Position numbers and translations under genes: made by a program
The notes under the pieces: generated by a model
What the model was told of the DNA's origin: nothing
The model's database searches: none
Seen by the model: the letters and a program-made list of their open reading frames with translations, nothing else
Assembly (NCBI RefSeq): GCF_003048575.1
Contig: NZ_PIRZ01000008.1
Span: 1 to 64,000 of the forward strand
Reading direction: 5' to 3'
DNA: 64,000 nucleotides
From: Campylobacter concisus
GTDB taxonomy: Bacteria > Campylobacterota > Campylobacteria > Campylobacterales > Campylobacteraceae
Shown here: positions 9,213 to 17,262 of the stretch, in pieces
How positions within the stretch are numbered: position 1 is the first letter of the stretch
How the letters are laid out: every line of letters begins with the position of its first letter

Positions 9213-9704
9213 TTAAGCAAAGTGAGGTTTTATCTGCTCTATCCAAGCTGAAATTCTACCCTCCGTTTTGTCACTTTGATTGTCAGCGTCAAGTGCTAGG
9301 CCTACAAATTTTCCATTTTTTACAGCATCAGAGCCATCAAATGTATATCCATCAGTACCGACCTCACCAACTACCTTTGCGCCAGCTTTTACGACCTCAT
9401 CATAAAGCTTTGCCATGCCATTACAGTACTCATCTGAGTAGCTCTCACTATCGCCCATACCAAAAACAGCAACCGTTTTACCGCTTAAATTTAACGCTTT
9501 AAAGTCAAAGGCATCCCAGTCATCTTGAAGATCGCCACTGCCCCAAGTCGATGTGCCAAGGATGAGCTTATCAAAGCTATTTAGTTTTGCTGCGTCTACA
9601 TCGGCAACGTTTAAAAGCTCATTTTCAAGGCCTAGACCCTCACTTATAAGTTTTGCTGCATCTTCGGTATTTCCCATGCTGCTTCCATAAACTATACCTA
9701 TCAT
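9213..9704 (-). CDS. fldA: Long-chain flavodoxin
   Basis: Flavodoxin is a small FMN electron carrier. In Campylobacter and Helicobacter it accepts electrons from pyruvate oxidoreductase, whose gene lies 2.5 kb away here. The 163-residue protein shows the FMN phosphate loop GSSMGNT at residues 7-13 and the isoalloxazine loops LGTSTWGSGDLQDDWDAF and GMGDSESYSDEYCNGM, with the insertion typical of long-chain flavodoxins. It is third in a leftward operon, 11 bases after the 237-residue unknown gene. The Fur/PerR-like boxes ahead of that operon suggest iron or peroxide control. Confidence 0.95.
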   Translation of the reverse strand: MIGIVYGSSMGNTEDAAKLISEGLGLENELLNVADVDAAKLNSFDKLILGTSTWGSGDLQDDWDAFDFKALNLSGKTVAVFGMGDSESYSDEYCNGMAKLYDEVVKAGAKVVGEVGTDGYTFDGSDAVKNGKFVGLALDADNQSDKTEGRISAWIEQIKPHFA

Positions 9705-9715
9705 TTTTATCCTTT

Positions 9716-10429
9716 TTAAAAAATTTTACTAATAATCGTATAAGGCACAAGCTTGATCAAACCTCTCGCATAACAGTGCCTAACCTCAACGTGTCGCCTA
9801 AATTCCTCATTTCTAGGAAAAACGATATAAACCATCTCACACTCGTGACCAAGCACACCGACGGCTCTATCTATATCGTCGTTTAAATTTCTCATATCAT
9901 CAAAGCTTACTTTTTTAAAGCTTGGCATGACGCTGAGCAAATTTTTACCATCTTTTTTGACCGAAATGACACCGCCATTTAACACGACCTCTTTATCTTG
10001 ATGGCGGAGGCGTATTTTATCATAAACAAATTGACAAAACATCTGTGCCGCATCGATACAAAACTCAAATTTCCCACTTACATAAAGCATTTTTATCATC
10101 TTTGCAGCCGCCATTTTTGGCTCTTTTGCTATAAATTTGATCTTTGAAAAGTCGCCTTTTAAATAAGCATTTATGATGATATTTGATGAAAAACAAAAGC
10201 GATCTGCTGGCTTAAAATTTAGACATTTTTCGCGAAGTAGGAAATTTATCCTAGCCTCAAAAATTTCTTTGAAATTTAGAAATTTAGCGTAAGAAAGTGG
10301 TATTTTTAGCTCACTTTCTACACCAGAATTATAAAGTGCAATAAAAATTTTTGCACGTGAAAGCCTATCAAGCTTTGCAAAAATATTTGGAGTTATTTCG
10401 CCAATATCTGATAAAAGCCCGAATCTCAT
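9716..10429 (-). CDS. Conserved protein of unknown function in the flavodoxin operon
   Basis: I recognise this 237-residue protein only as the uncharacterised gene that, as I recall, sits between DUF2325 and fldA genes in other Campylobacter (the Cj1383c position). It has no signal peptide or membrane helix. The N-terminal half is helical with scattered Cys, including the segment FKPADRFCFSSN; the middle has FEFCIDAAQMFCQFVYDK; the C-terminal half is probably alpha/beta, with FPRNEEFRRHVEVRHCYARGLIKLVPY. It is 11 bases from fldA and 3 bases from the DUF2325 gene, so the three are surely cotranscribed. A redox or iron-linked role is an inference from context only. Confidence 0.75.
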   Translation of the reverse strand: MRFGLLSDIGEITPNIFAKLDRLSRAKIFIALYNSGVESELKIPLSYAKFLNFKEIFEARINFLLREKCLNFKPADRFCFSSNIIINAYLKGDFSKIKFIAKEPKMAAAKMIKMLYVSGKFEFCIDAAQMFCQFVYDKIRLRHQDKEVVLNGGVISVKKDGKNLLSVMPSFKKVSFDDMRNLNDDIDRAVGVLGHECEMVYIVFPRNEEFRRHVEVRHCYARGLIKLVPYTIISKIF

Positions 10430-10432
10430 TGA

Positions 10433-10744
10433 TTATTCTTTGCATCCAAATTCCTTATCTAGCCCAAAGACCTTGCAGTACTCGCAAAATACGCAGCTAA
10501 CGCTTCTTTTTGCACAAACAATTGGAATATTTCTCTTTTTTGCTTGAGTTTTAATAGTCTTCATAGTGTTGTGGTTTAAAAAGCTAGTTAGCATCACCAC
10601 ACACTCGGTATCTTGAGGGATTGGCTTGCGATTTACACGGTTTTCATTTCTAGCATCCCAGTGTTCTATCTTCTCAGCTCCCAAATCATGTAAAACTGCC
10701 TTGATAGGTGTTATCTCATCTGCACCGATAACTAAAACTGACAT
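10433..10744 (-). CDS. DUF2325 protein with a Cys cluster
   Basis: This 103-residue protein belongs to the DUF2325 family. It starts with a Rossmann-like MSVLVIGADEI and has the conserved core CVVMLTSFLNHNTMKTIKTQAKK. The C-terminus has Cys at 77, 84, 87, 90 and 101, including CVFCEYC, which looks suited to bind a metal or Fe-S cluster; that is inference. The start has a good AGGAG upstream. It is the first gene of the DUF2325/unknown/fldA operon, directly behind the palindromic boxes at 10773-10831. Confidence 0.85.
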   Translation of the reverse strand: MSVLVIGADEITPIKAVLHDLGAEKIEHWDARNENRVNRKPIPQDTECVVMLTSFLNHNTMKTIKTQAKKRNIPIVCAKRSVSCVFCEYCKVFGLDKEFGCKE

Positions 10745-10772
10745 AATAAGCTCCTAAAATTTATTCATTTTC

Positions 10773-10787
10773 TGATAATGATTATAA
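10773..10787 (-). promoter_or_regulatory. Fur/PerR-like box upstream of the DUF2325-fldA operon
   Basis: On the minus strand the 15 bases read TTATAATCATTATCA. This differs at one position from the classical PerR palindrome TTATAATnATTATAA and also matches the right part of the Fur consensus. It lies 29-43 bases before the ATG of the first gene, where it could overlap the promoter. Confidence 0.55.
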
Positions 10788-10816
10788 GGAAGCTTAACTA
10801 AAATTTTTCTTAGTTA

Positions 10817-10831
10817 TGATATTTATTATCA
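10817..10831. promoter_or_regulatory. Second AT-rich palindrome, possible Fur-family site
   Basis: TGATATTTATTATCA has inverted TGATA/TATCA arms and lies 30 bases upstream of the first box. Its spacing would suit a second dimer, but the match is weaker. Confidence 0.35.
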
Positions 10832-10876
10832 CTTATATGTAGAAATTTGTAACGTTTTACTTAGATATTTAAACAT

Positions 10877-12040
10877 CTAAATTCTCTTAACCTTAGATAC
10901 CGCAAACAAAAATATGATAAGTCCGCTTGCGGCAAAAAAACTACCGACATTGCCGATATTTCGCTCGCCTAAATGAACTATCGTCTGATGCCCTATTAGC
11001 GCCCCTGCTCCGATACCTATGTTATAAATAGCCGAAAATATCGCCATTGCAGCATCAGTTGCATTTGAGGCTAAATTTAGCACTTTTATTTGAAAACTCA
11101 TATTTACACCAGCTATGCCAAGCCCCCAAACAAAGGCCAAGACTAGCATTAAAACTTCATTTTTAGCAATAAAATTTAACAAAAGCAAGCAACATAAAAT
11201 AAGCATAATAGAAATTGCTGAAAATGCATTTGGAATAAGCTTATAAAATTTAGAGAAAAGCAGGCTTGCAACTACACCAGCAACACCAAATATAAGCAAA
11301 AATATTGTGATAAATTTTCCGTCAAAGCCACTGATATCTTTTGCAAATGGCTCAATGTAACTATAGGTGCTAAAATGCGCACTTATGATAATTGCAGTTA
11401 GTAAAAATACAACCATCAAAAGGCCATTTTTTGCAAGCTCTGGTAAGCTTTTAAGTGAGCCTGAGTTTTTACTAGGTAAAATCGGTAAAATTTTATGCAA
11501 CCAAAAACCAACTCCTACTGCAAAAACCCCAATCAGTCCAAATGTAATACGCCAACCAAAGGCGTCACCTATTATCCTGCCAAGCGGTAAGCCAAGTATC
11601 ATCGCAAGCGAGGTGCCAAGCGCTAAAAGACCAAGAGCTTGCGAACTTTTATTTATCGGTGCTAGCCTAACAGCAAGTGAAGCAGTGATAGCCCAAAAAA
11701 TGGCATGGGCAATAGCTATCATCAACCGAGCAACAATTAAAATTTTAAAATTCCAAGCAAAGGCACAAAGAGTATGAGCTACAACAAATACGATAAAAAC
11801 CTTTAAAAGAAGAGATCTTCGCTCTAAATTTGCAGTTAAAAGCATAAGCGGTAAAGAGAGTATAGTGACGCTCCACGCATAAATCGTGATGATAAGACCG
11901 GTATCAGCCGTGCTCATATCAAAGTCTTTTGCAATATCACTTAAAAGTGGCACTGGAACAAACTCAGTAGTGTTAAATATAAAAGCACAAAAAGCAAGAG
12001 CTATAACCCTTAAATAGGCCACCCTATGAACACTTATCAA
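10877..12040 (-). CDS. MFS efflux transporter (SotB/DHA1-like)
   Basis: This 387-residue protein has twelve predicted membrane helices and no signal peptide. It resembles the DHA1 drug/sugar efflux branch (SotB, AraJ, Bcr-like), with FNTTEFVPVPLLSDIAKDF at the first loop and the motif-C-like LGTSLAMILGLPLGRIIGDAFGW in helix 5. It probably exports sugars or small toxic compounds by proton antiport, but the substrate cannot be told from sequence. It is a single leftward gene, divergent from the pyruvate oxidoreductase gene and about 130 bases upstream of the DUF2325 operon. Confidence 0.85.
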   Translation of the reverse strand: MISVHRVAYLRVIALAFCAFIFNTTEFVPVPLLSDIAKDFDMSTADTGLIITIYAWSVTILSLPLMLLTANLERRSLLLKVFIVFVVAHTLCAFAWNFKILIVARLMIAIAHAIFWAITASLAVRLAPINKSSQALGLLALGTSLAMILGLPLGRIIGDAFGWRITFGLIGVFAVGVGFWLHKILPILPSKNSGSLKSLPELAKNGLLMVVFLLTAIIISAHFSTYSYIEPFAKDISGFDGKFITIFLLIFGVAGVVASLLFSKFYKLIPNAFSAISIMLILCCLLLLNFIAKNEVLMLVLAFVWGLGIAGVNMSFQIKVLNLASNATDAAMAIFSAIYNIGIGAGALIGHQTIVHLGERNIGNVGSFFAASGLIIFLFAVSKVKRI

Positions 12041-12163
12041 ATTTTATCCTTAATTTTTTTTCATTACGGTAATGGAATTTTGCTTAAAGTTAGTAATTCA
12101 AAAGGCAAAATTCTCATAATTTATTAATGACATAGATTAATAGTAGATTTTGGAAATTATCTC

Positions 12164-12169
12164 TATAAT
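12164..12169 (+). promoter_or_regulatory. -10 element upstream of por
   Basis: TATAAT lies 42 bases ahead of the por start codon, with an AT-rich periodic upstream region instead of a clear -35, as is usual for Campylobacter sigma-70 promoters. Confidence 0.55.
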
Positions 12170-12210
12170 AAAAGATTTTTAAAAATCGTAAGAAAATTTA
12201 AGGCGGAAAA

Positions 12211-15200
12211 ATGGCTAAAATAATGAAAACTATGGACGGAAACGAGGCTGCGGCGCACGCGGCTTACGCATTTACGGAGGTTGCGGGCATCTACCCGATC
12301 ACCCCTAGCTCGCCGATGGCAGACTACACCGATATGTGGGCGGCTCAGGGTAAGAAAAATCTATTCGGTATGCCGGTTAAGGTAGTCGAAATGCAAAGCG
12401 AGGGCGGGGCTGCGGGCACCGTGCACGGCTCGCTGCAAGTAGGCGCGCTAACTACCACATACACGGCTTCGCAAGGACTTTTGCTAAAAATCCCAAACAT
12501 GTACAAAATCGCAGGCCAGCTACTACCCGGCGTTATCCACGTGAGCGCGCGCTCTATCGCGGCTCAGGCGCTTTCTATCTTTGGCGATCACCAGGATATT
12601 TATGCCTGTCGCCAGACGGGATTTGCTATGCTGGCAAGCGGCTCCGTACAAGAGGTCATGGATATCGCGGGCGTCGCGCATCTAGCGGCTATCAAGGGTC
12701 GCGTGCCGTTTTTACACTTTTTCGACGGATTTCGCACGAGCCACGAGATACAAAAGATCGAGGTGCTTGACTATGCGCACTTTGATAGGCTTCTTGACCG
12801 CGAGGCGCTACAAAAATTTAGAGACGAGGCGCTAAGCCCAGAAAACCCGAAAACTCGCGGTACGGCTCAAAACGACGACATTTATTTTCAGACGCGCGAG
12901 CTAGCTAACCGCTACTACGATGCGGTGCCTGATATCGTGGCCGAGTATCTAAAAGAAATTTCAAAAATCACGGGACGCGATTATAAACCGTTTAATTATT
13001 ACGGCGATCCGCACGCTACGCGCGTCGTGGTCGCGATGGGCTCTGTCACGCAAACTCTCGAAGAAGTGGTCGATCACCTACGCGCAAAGGGCGAAAAAGT
13101 AGGCGTACTAAAAGTGCATCTATACCGTCCGTTTAGCCTAAAATACCTCTTTGACGTGATGCCTGAGACGGTAGAAAAGATCGCCGTGCTAGACCGCACC
13201 AAAGAGCCCGGAAGCCTCGGCGAGCCGCTATATCTGGACGTCAAGGCGGCGTTTTACGGACGCAAAAATCAGCCCGTGATCGTGGGCGGACGCTACGGTC
13301 TGAGCTCAAAAGACGTCGATCCTGCACAAATGCTGGCGGTCTTTGAAAATTTAAATTTAGAGGGGCCCAAAAACGGTTTTACCGTCGGTATCGAGGACGA
13401 CGTGACCTTCACCTCGCTAAAAGTCGGCGAGAAAATTTCGCTAAGCGACGCAAGCGTGAAAGAGTGCCTATTTTACGGCCTTGGCGCGGACGGTACCGTT
13501 GGGGCGAATAAAAACTCAATCAAAATCATCGGCGATAAAACCGAGCTTTACGCGCAGGCGTATTTTGCCTACGATAGCAAAAAATCAGGCGGCTACACGC
13601 GCTCGCATCTGCGTTTCGGTAAAAACCCTATCCGCTCGACCTACCTCGTCTCAAATCCTCACTTCGTAGCCTGCTCGGTCGCGGCGTATCTTGAAATTTA
13701 CGACGTCATAGACGGTATCCGCGATGGCGGGACGTTCCTGCTAAACTCGATCTGGGACGCCGAGCAGACGGTCGCTAAACTGCCGAATAAAGTAAAGAAA
13801 ATTTTAGCCGAGAAAAGAGTAAATTTCTACATCATCAACGCTACTAAGCTAGCTCGCGAGATCGGGCTAAAAAACCGCACGAACACCATCATGCAGTCGG
13901 CGTTTTTTAAGCTAGCCGACATCATTCCGTTTGCCGACGCGCAAAAATACATGAAAGAGTACGCGCACAAAGCCTATGCCAAAAAGGGCGAAGCGATCGT
14001 AGAGATGAACTACAAGGCCATCGATATGGGCGCGGACGGGCTGGTTAAGGTCGCGGTCGACCCTAGCTGGGCAAATTTGACGGATGACGCGAGCGCGGAG
14101 GAAAAATACGTCGGCGACGAATTTATAGAAAAAATCGTCAAGCCTATCAATGCCGCTAGGGGCGATAGCTTGCCGGTTTCGGCGTTTGTGGGCTTTGAGG
14201 ACGGACACTTTAAATCAGGCACCACGGCCTACGAAAAACGCGGTATCGGCGTGATGGTGCCTAAGTGGATCGAGGAAAATTGTATCCAATGTAACCAGTG
14301 CGCCTTCGTTTGCCCTCACGCGGTGATCAGGCCGTTTCTCATCGATGAAAACGAGCTCGCCGCCGCTCCGCAAACCGTGCAAGATCACGTCCTAGACGCC
14401 AAAGGCAAAGAGGTAAAAGGGCTAAAATATAAAATCCAAGTAAGCCCGCTTGACTGCACCGGCTGCGAGCTGTGCGCTCAAATTTGTCCGAGCAAGGAAA
14501 AATCGCTCGTCATGGTGCCGCTAGCCGAGGAGATGGAGAAAAACGAGCAGGAAAATGCGGATTATTTATTTAAAAAGGTAACCTACAAAGACGATCTGAT
14601 GAGCAAAGATAGCGTCAAGGGCGTAGGCTTTGCTCAGCCGCTATTTGAGTTTCACGGTGCATGCCCGGGTTGCGGCGAGACGCCTTATATAGGGCTTGTT
14701 ACGAGACTGTTCGGCGACCGTATGATCGTGGCAAACGCCACCGGTTGTAGCTCGATCTATGGCGGTAGCGCGCCTTCGACGCCTTATACGACGAACAAAG
14801 AGGGCAAGGGCGTAGCGTGGGCGAATTCGCTCTTTGAGGATAACGCGGAGTTTGGTATGGGTATGAACGTCGCGGTAGAGACTCTGCGCCACCGTATAGA
14901 AGACGTGATGCTACGCACCAAAGATACCGTGCCAAACGCTCTAGCCGCGCTATACTCCGACTGGATCGCGCACAAAAACGACGGCGAGAAGACGACGCAA
15001 ATAGCTAAAATTTTGACCCCTGTTTTGGAGCAAAATTTAAGCGTAGAGGGTGTAAAAGAAATTTTAGAGCTAAAAAGATATCTCGTCAAAAAATCTCAGT
15101 GGATCATCGGCGGCGACGGCTGGGCCTACGACATCGGCTTTGGCGGGCTTGATCACGTACTAGCTAGCGGCGAGAACGTAAACGTGCTCGTGCTTGACAC

Positions 15201-15813
15201 CGAGGTCTACTCAAACACCGGCGGCCAGAGCTCAAAATCAAGCCGCGCGGGCTCCATAGCGCAGTTTACCGCTAGCGGTAAGCCGATGCAGAAAAAGGAT
15301 CTGGGCTACATCGCGATGACCTACGGAAATATCTTCGTAGCTCAAATCAACTCAAACGCGAGCCAGGCAAACACGATAAAAGCGATCGCCGCAGCCGAGG
15401 CCTACGATGGACCTAGCCTCGTGATCGCGTATTCGCCGTGTATCGCGCACGGTATTAAGGGCGGCATGGCCTACTCCGGCGGTCAAGGCGAGCTAGCGAC
15501 TAAATGCGGCTACTGGCCGACCTATGTCTACGACCCGCGCCTAATCAAAGAGGGCAAAAATCCGCTCAAAATGACCTCAAAAGAGCCTGACTGGTCGCTT
15601 TACGAGGAGTTTTTGCTAAACGAGATTCGCTACAACTCGCTTAAAAAGACAAATCCTGAGCATGCCGACGAGCTGCTGGCTAAAAACAAGGCCGACGCGC
15701 AAAGACGCTACCGCCAGCTAAAACGCCTAAGCTTGGCTGACTTTAGCGATGAGGTCGAGTCTGGCGCGCCTGAGAGCGCCGAGGATGCCTCTACCGGCAG
15801 CGTAGCCGAGTAA
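12211..15813 (+). CDS. por: Pyruvate:flavodoxin/ferredoxin oxidoreductase, single-chain
   Basis: This homodimeric cytoplasmic enzyme (NifJ type) oxidatively decarboxylates pyruvate to acetyl-CoA and passes electrons to flavodoxin or ferredoxin. The 1200 residues carry all domains: the N-terminal half with ITPSSPMADYTD and the CoA/domain II region, then the two-cluster ferredoxin domain with CIQCNQCAFVCP near residue 690 and CTGCELCAQICP near 750. The thiamine-diphosphate domain has CPGCGETPY near 820, GDGWAYDIG and NTGGQSS. The composition is clearly GC-richer than neighbouring genes, with many GCG, CGC and GGC codons, which suggests replacement from a higher-GC relative. A strong terminator follows. 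fldA, its likely electron acceptor, is nearby. Confidence 0.97.
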   Translation: MAKIMKTMDGNEAAAHAAYAFTEVAGIYPITPSSPMADYTDMWAAQGKKNLFGMPVKVVEMQSEGGAAGTVHGSLQVGALTTTYTASQGLLLKIPNMYKIAGQLLPGVIHVSARSIAAQALSIFGDHQDIYACRQTGFAMLASGSVQEVMDIAGVAHLAAIKGRVPFLHFFDGFRTSHEIQKIEVLDYAHFDRLLDREALQKFRDEALSPENPKTRGTAQNDDIYFQTRELANRYYDAVPDIVAEYLKEISKITGRDYKPFNYYGDPHATRVVVAMGSVTQTLEEVVDHLRAKGEKVGVLKVHLYRPFSLKYLFDVMPETVEKIAVLDRTKEPGSLGEPLYLDVKAAFYGRKNQPVIVGGRYGLSSKDVDPAQMLAVFENLNLEGPKNGFTVGIEDDVTFTSLKVGEKISLSDASVKECLFYGLGADGTVGANKNSIKIIGDKTELYAQAYFAYDSKKSGGYTRSHLRFGKNPIRSTYLVSNPHFVACSVAAYLEIYDVIDGIRDGGTFLLNSIWDAEQTVAKLPNKVKKILAEKRVNFYIINATKLAREIGLKNRTNTIMQSAFFKLADIIPFADAQKYMKEYAHKAYAKKGEAIVEMNYKAIDMGADGLVKVAVDPSWANLTDDASAEEKYVGDEFIEKIVKPINAARGDSLPVSAFVGFEDGHFKSGTTAYEKRGIGVMVPKWIEENCIQCNQCAFVCPHAVIRPFLIDENELAAAPQTVQDHVLDAKGKEVKGLKYKIQVSPLDCTGCELCAQICPSKEKSLVMVPLAEEMEKNEQENADYLFKKVTYKDDLMSKDSVKGVGFAQPLFEFHGACPGCGETPYIGLVTRLFGDRMIVANATGCSSIYGGSAPSTPYTTNKEGKGVAWANSLFEDNAEFGMGMNVAVETLRHRIEDVMLRTKDTVPNALAALYSDWIAHKNDGEKTTQIAKILTPVLEQNLSVEGVKEILELKRYLVKKSQWIIGGDGWAYDIGFGGLDHVLASGENVNVLVLDTEVYSNTGGQSSKSSRAGSIAQFTASGKPMQKKDLGYIAMTYGNIFVAQINSNASQANTIKAIAAAEAYDGPSLVIAYSPCIAHGIKGGMAYSGGQGELATKCGYWPTYVYDPRLIKEGKNPLKMTSKEPDWSLYEEFLLNEIRYNSLKKTNPEHADELLAKNKADAQRRYRQLKRLSLADFSDEVESGAPESAEDASTGSVAE

Positions 15814-15819
15814 GGCACG

Positions 15820-15863
15820 AATTCTCCCACTTAAATTTATTATGTGGGAGAATTTTCTTTTTT
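15820..15863 (+). terminator. Rho-independent terminator of por
   Basis: AATTCTCCCAC (15820-15830) and GTGGGAGAATT (15844-15854) form a perfect 11-bp stem around a 13-base loop, followed by a T-rich run TTCTTTTTT. Confidence 0.9.
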
Positions 15864-15990
15864 AGATAATTTCACTTAAAAAAATTAAATAACCCATAAG
15901 CAAAATAAGCAAGTTTCTAAATCCTTAAAGTGAAATTAAGTCGTAAAAAGTCAAAATCGCATATTTTAAAATAAGTAAAAAGGAGCAAAA

Positions 15991-16596
15991 ATGCTTATTA
16001 CTATAATTGTCGTTGTTATTGCCTTAGCGGCTTATATTATTAAAATATATAATAAACTACAATCAATGATGCAAAATATCAGAGAGAGCTTCGCAAATAT
16101 CCAAGCTACGCTCAAAAAACGTTTAGATCTATCAAATCAAATAATAGATATAGCTAAAGATTATGCAAGTAGTGAACAAATGATTCAACTTGGCGTTTCT
16201 GGAAATGGAATCGCAAAAGTAGCTGCTTTGGCTCAAGCCTTTCCGGAACTAAAGGCTAACGAAACATATCAAATGCTAATGTCGCAGTTAGAAAAAATCG
16301 AGAGCGAACTCCTAAATAAACGTGAGAGCTACAATGCTGAGGTTAAAAGCTATAATTCTTATAAAAATGCATTTCCACAAGTCCTAATAGCCTCAAAACT
16401 ATCTTTTGAATCAGTCGCTTATTTTGACATTAACGATGAGGACTTTAGCGAAAATTTAAAAATATTTAAAAAAGATGATTCGGCTAGAATACAAGAAATT
16501 TTAAGTGACTCTAATAAGAAAATCACCGATATTGCAATGAATGCGAAAAAGATGATTAACGATAAAATTTCAAATAATCCAAACCAAAAAGAGTAA
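15991..16596 (+). CDS. LemA family protein
   Basis: This 201-residue protein has one N-terminal membrane anchor (about residues 2-18) and then a four-helix cytoplasmic or periplasmic domain. The family core is visible as FANIQATLKKRLDLSNQIIDIAKDYA near residue 34, and the C-terminal block as RESYNAEVKSYNSYKNAFPQVLIA near residue 111. LemA proteins are widespread and poorly understood membrane-anchored helical proteins. The usual TPM-domain partner is absent here. The start is supported by AAAAAGGAG just upstream. Its AT-rich composition contrasts with the GC-richer genes on both sides. Confidence 0.88.
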   Translation: MLITIIVVVIALAAYIIKIYNKLQSMMQNIRESFANIQATLKKRLDLSNQIIDIAKDYASSEQMIQLGVSGNGIAKVAALAQAFPELKANETYQMLMSQLEKIESELLNKRESYNAEVKSYNSYKNAFPQVLIASKLSFESVAYFDINDEDFSENLKIFKKDDSARIQEILSDSNKKITDIAMNAKKMINDKISNNPNQKE

Positions 16597-16648
16597 CTTT
16601 TTATAAAATCATAAATGGTTTGAATGGCTAAAATTTTAAAAGAGATAG

Positions 16649-17155
16649 ATGAATCAAATTAGTCCATTTAAACCGGTTTTTGATAAAAACTCTAAAATTT
16701 TAATCCTCGGATCCTTCCCTTCCGTAGTTTCTCGCAAGCTGGGCTTTTACTACGCAAATCCACAAAACCGCTTTTGGCGAGTGCTGGCCGGGATTTTAAA
16801 CGCTCCGCTGCCTACAAGCACGGATGAAAAGATAAAATTTCTGCTCGCTCACCGCATCGCTATCTACGACGCTGCGATCTCGTGCGAGATAAAGGACTCG
16901 AGCGATGCTAAAATGACCGCCGTCGAGCCTGCAAATTTGGAGCCGATTTTTAGCGGAGTGCGCATAGCGCAGGTATTTTCAAACGGCGGCAAAGCGCACA
17001 AAATCTGCGAAAAATACCTAAAAACTCAAATTTTAAACGCAACGGGTAAAGAACCAGTCAAGCTACCCTCGACTAGCTCGGCGAATGCAAATTTTAGCTT
17101 TGAAAGGCTCGTGCAAGAGTGGACGGTCGTCGCGGAGGCGCTAAAAGACGGCTAA
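16649..17155 (+). CDS. DNA-deoxyinosine glycosylase (UDG superfamily)
   Basis: This 168-residue base-excision enzyme belongs to the hypoxanthine-DNA glycosylase branch of the uracil-DNA-glycosylase superfamily and probably removes deaminated adenine. Motif 1 is GSFPS at residues 21-25. The substrate block YYANPQNRFWRVL follows near residue 36, and the C-terminal active-site loop is LPSTSSANA near residue 140. Its length suits the family. It is GC-richer than lemA upstream and shares this with the repeat-protein gene downstream. No operon partner is obvious. Confidence 0.85.
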   Translation: MNQISPFKPVFDKNSKILILGSFPSVVSRKLGFYYANPQNRFWRVLAGILNAPLPTSTDEKIKFLLAHRIAIYDAAISCEIKDSSDAKMTAVEPANLEPIFSGVRIAQVFSNGGKAHKICEKYLKTQILNATGKEPVKLPSTSSANANFSFERLVQEWTVVAEALKDG

Positions 17156-17262
17156 ATTTGACGTGAATTCTAAAATTTAACTCATCCGAAATAATCGTGC
17201 CTTCACCTTAAATTTAGTTTCAAAATTTAAAATTACCCAAATAAAACAAAGCAGGAAAAACC

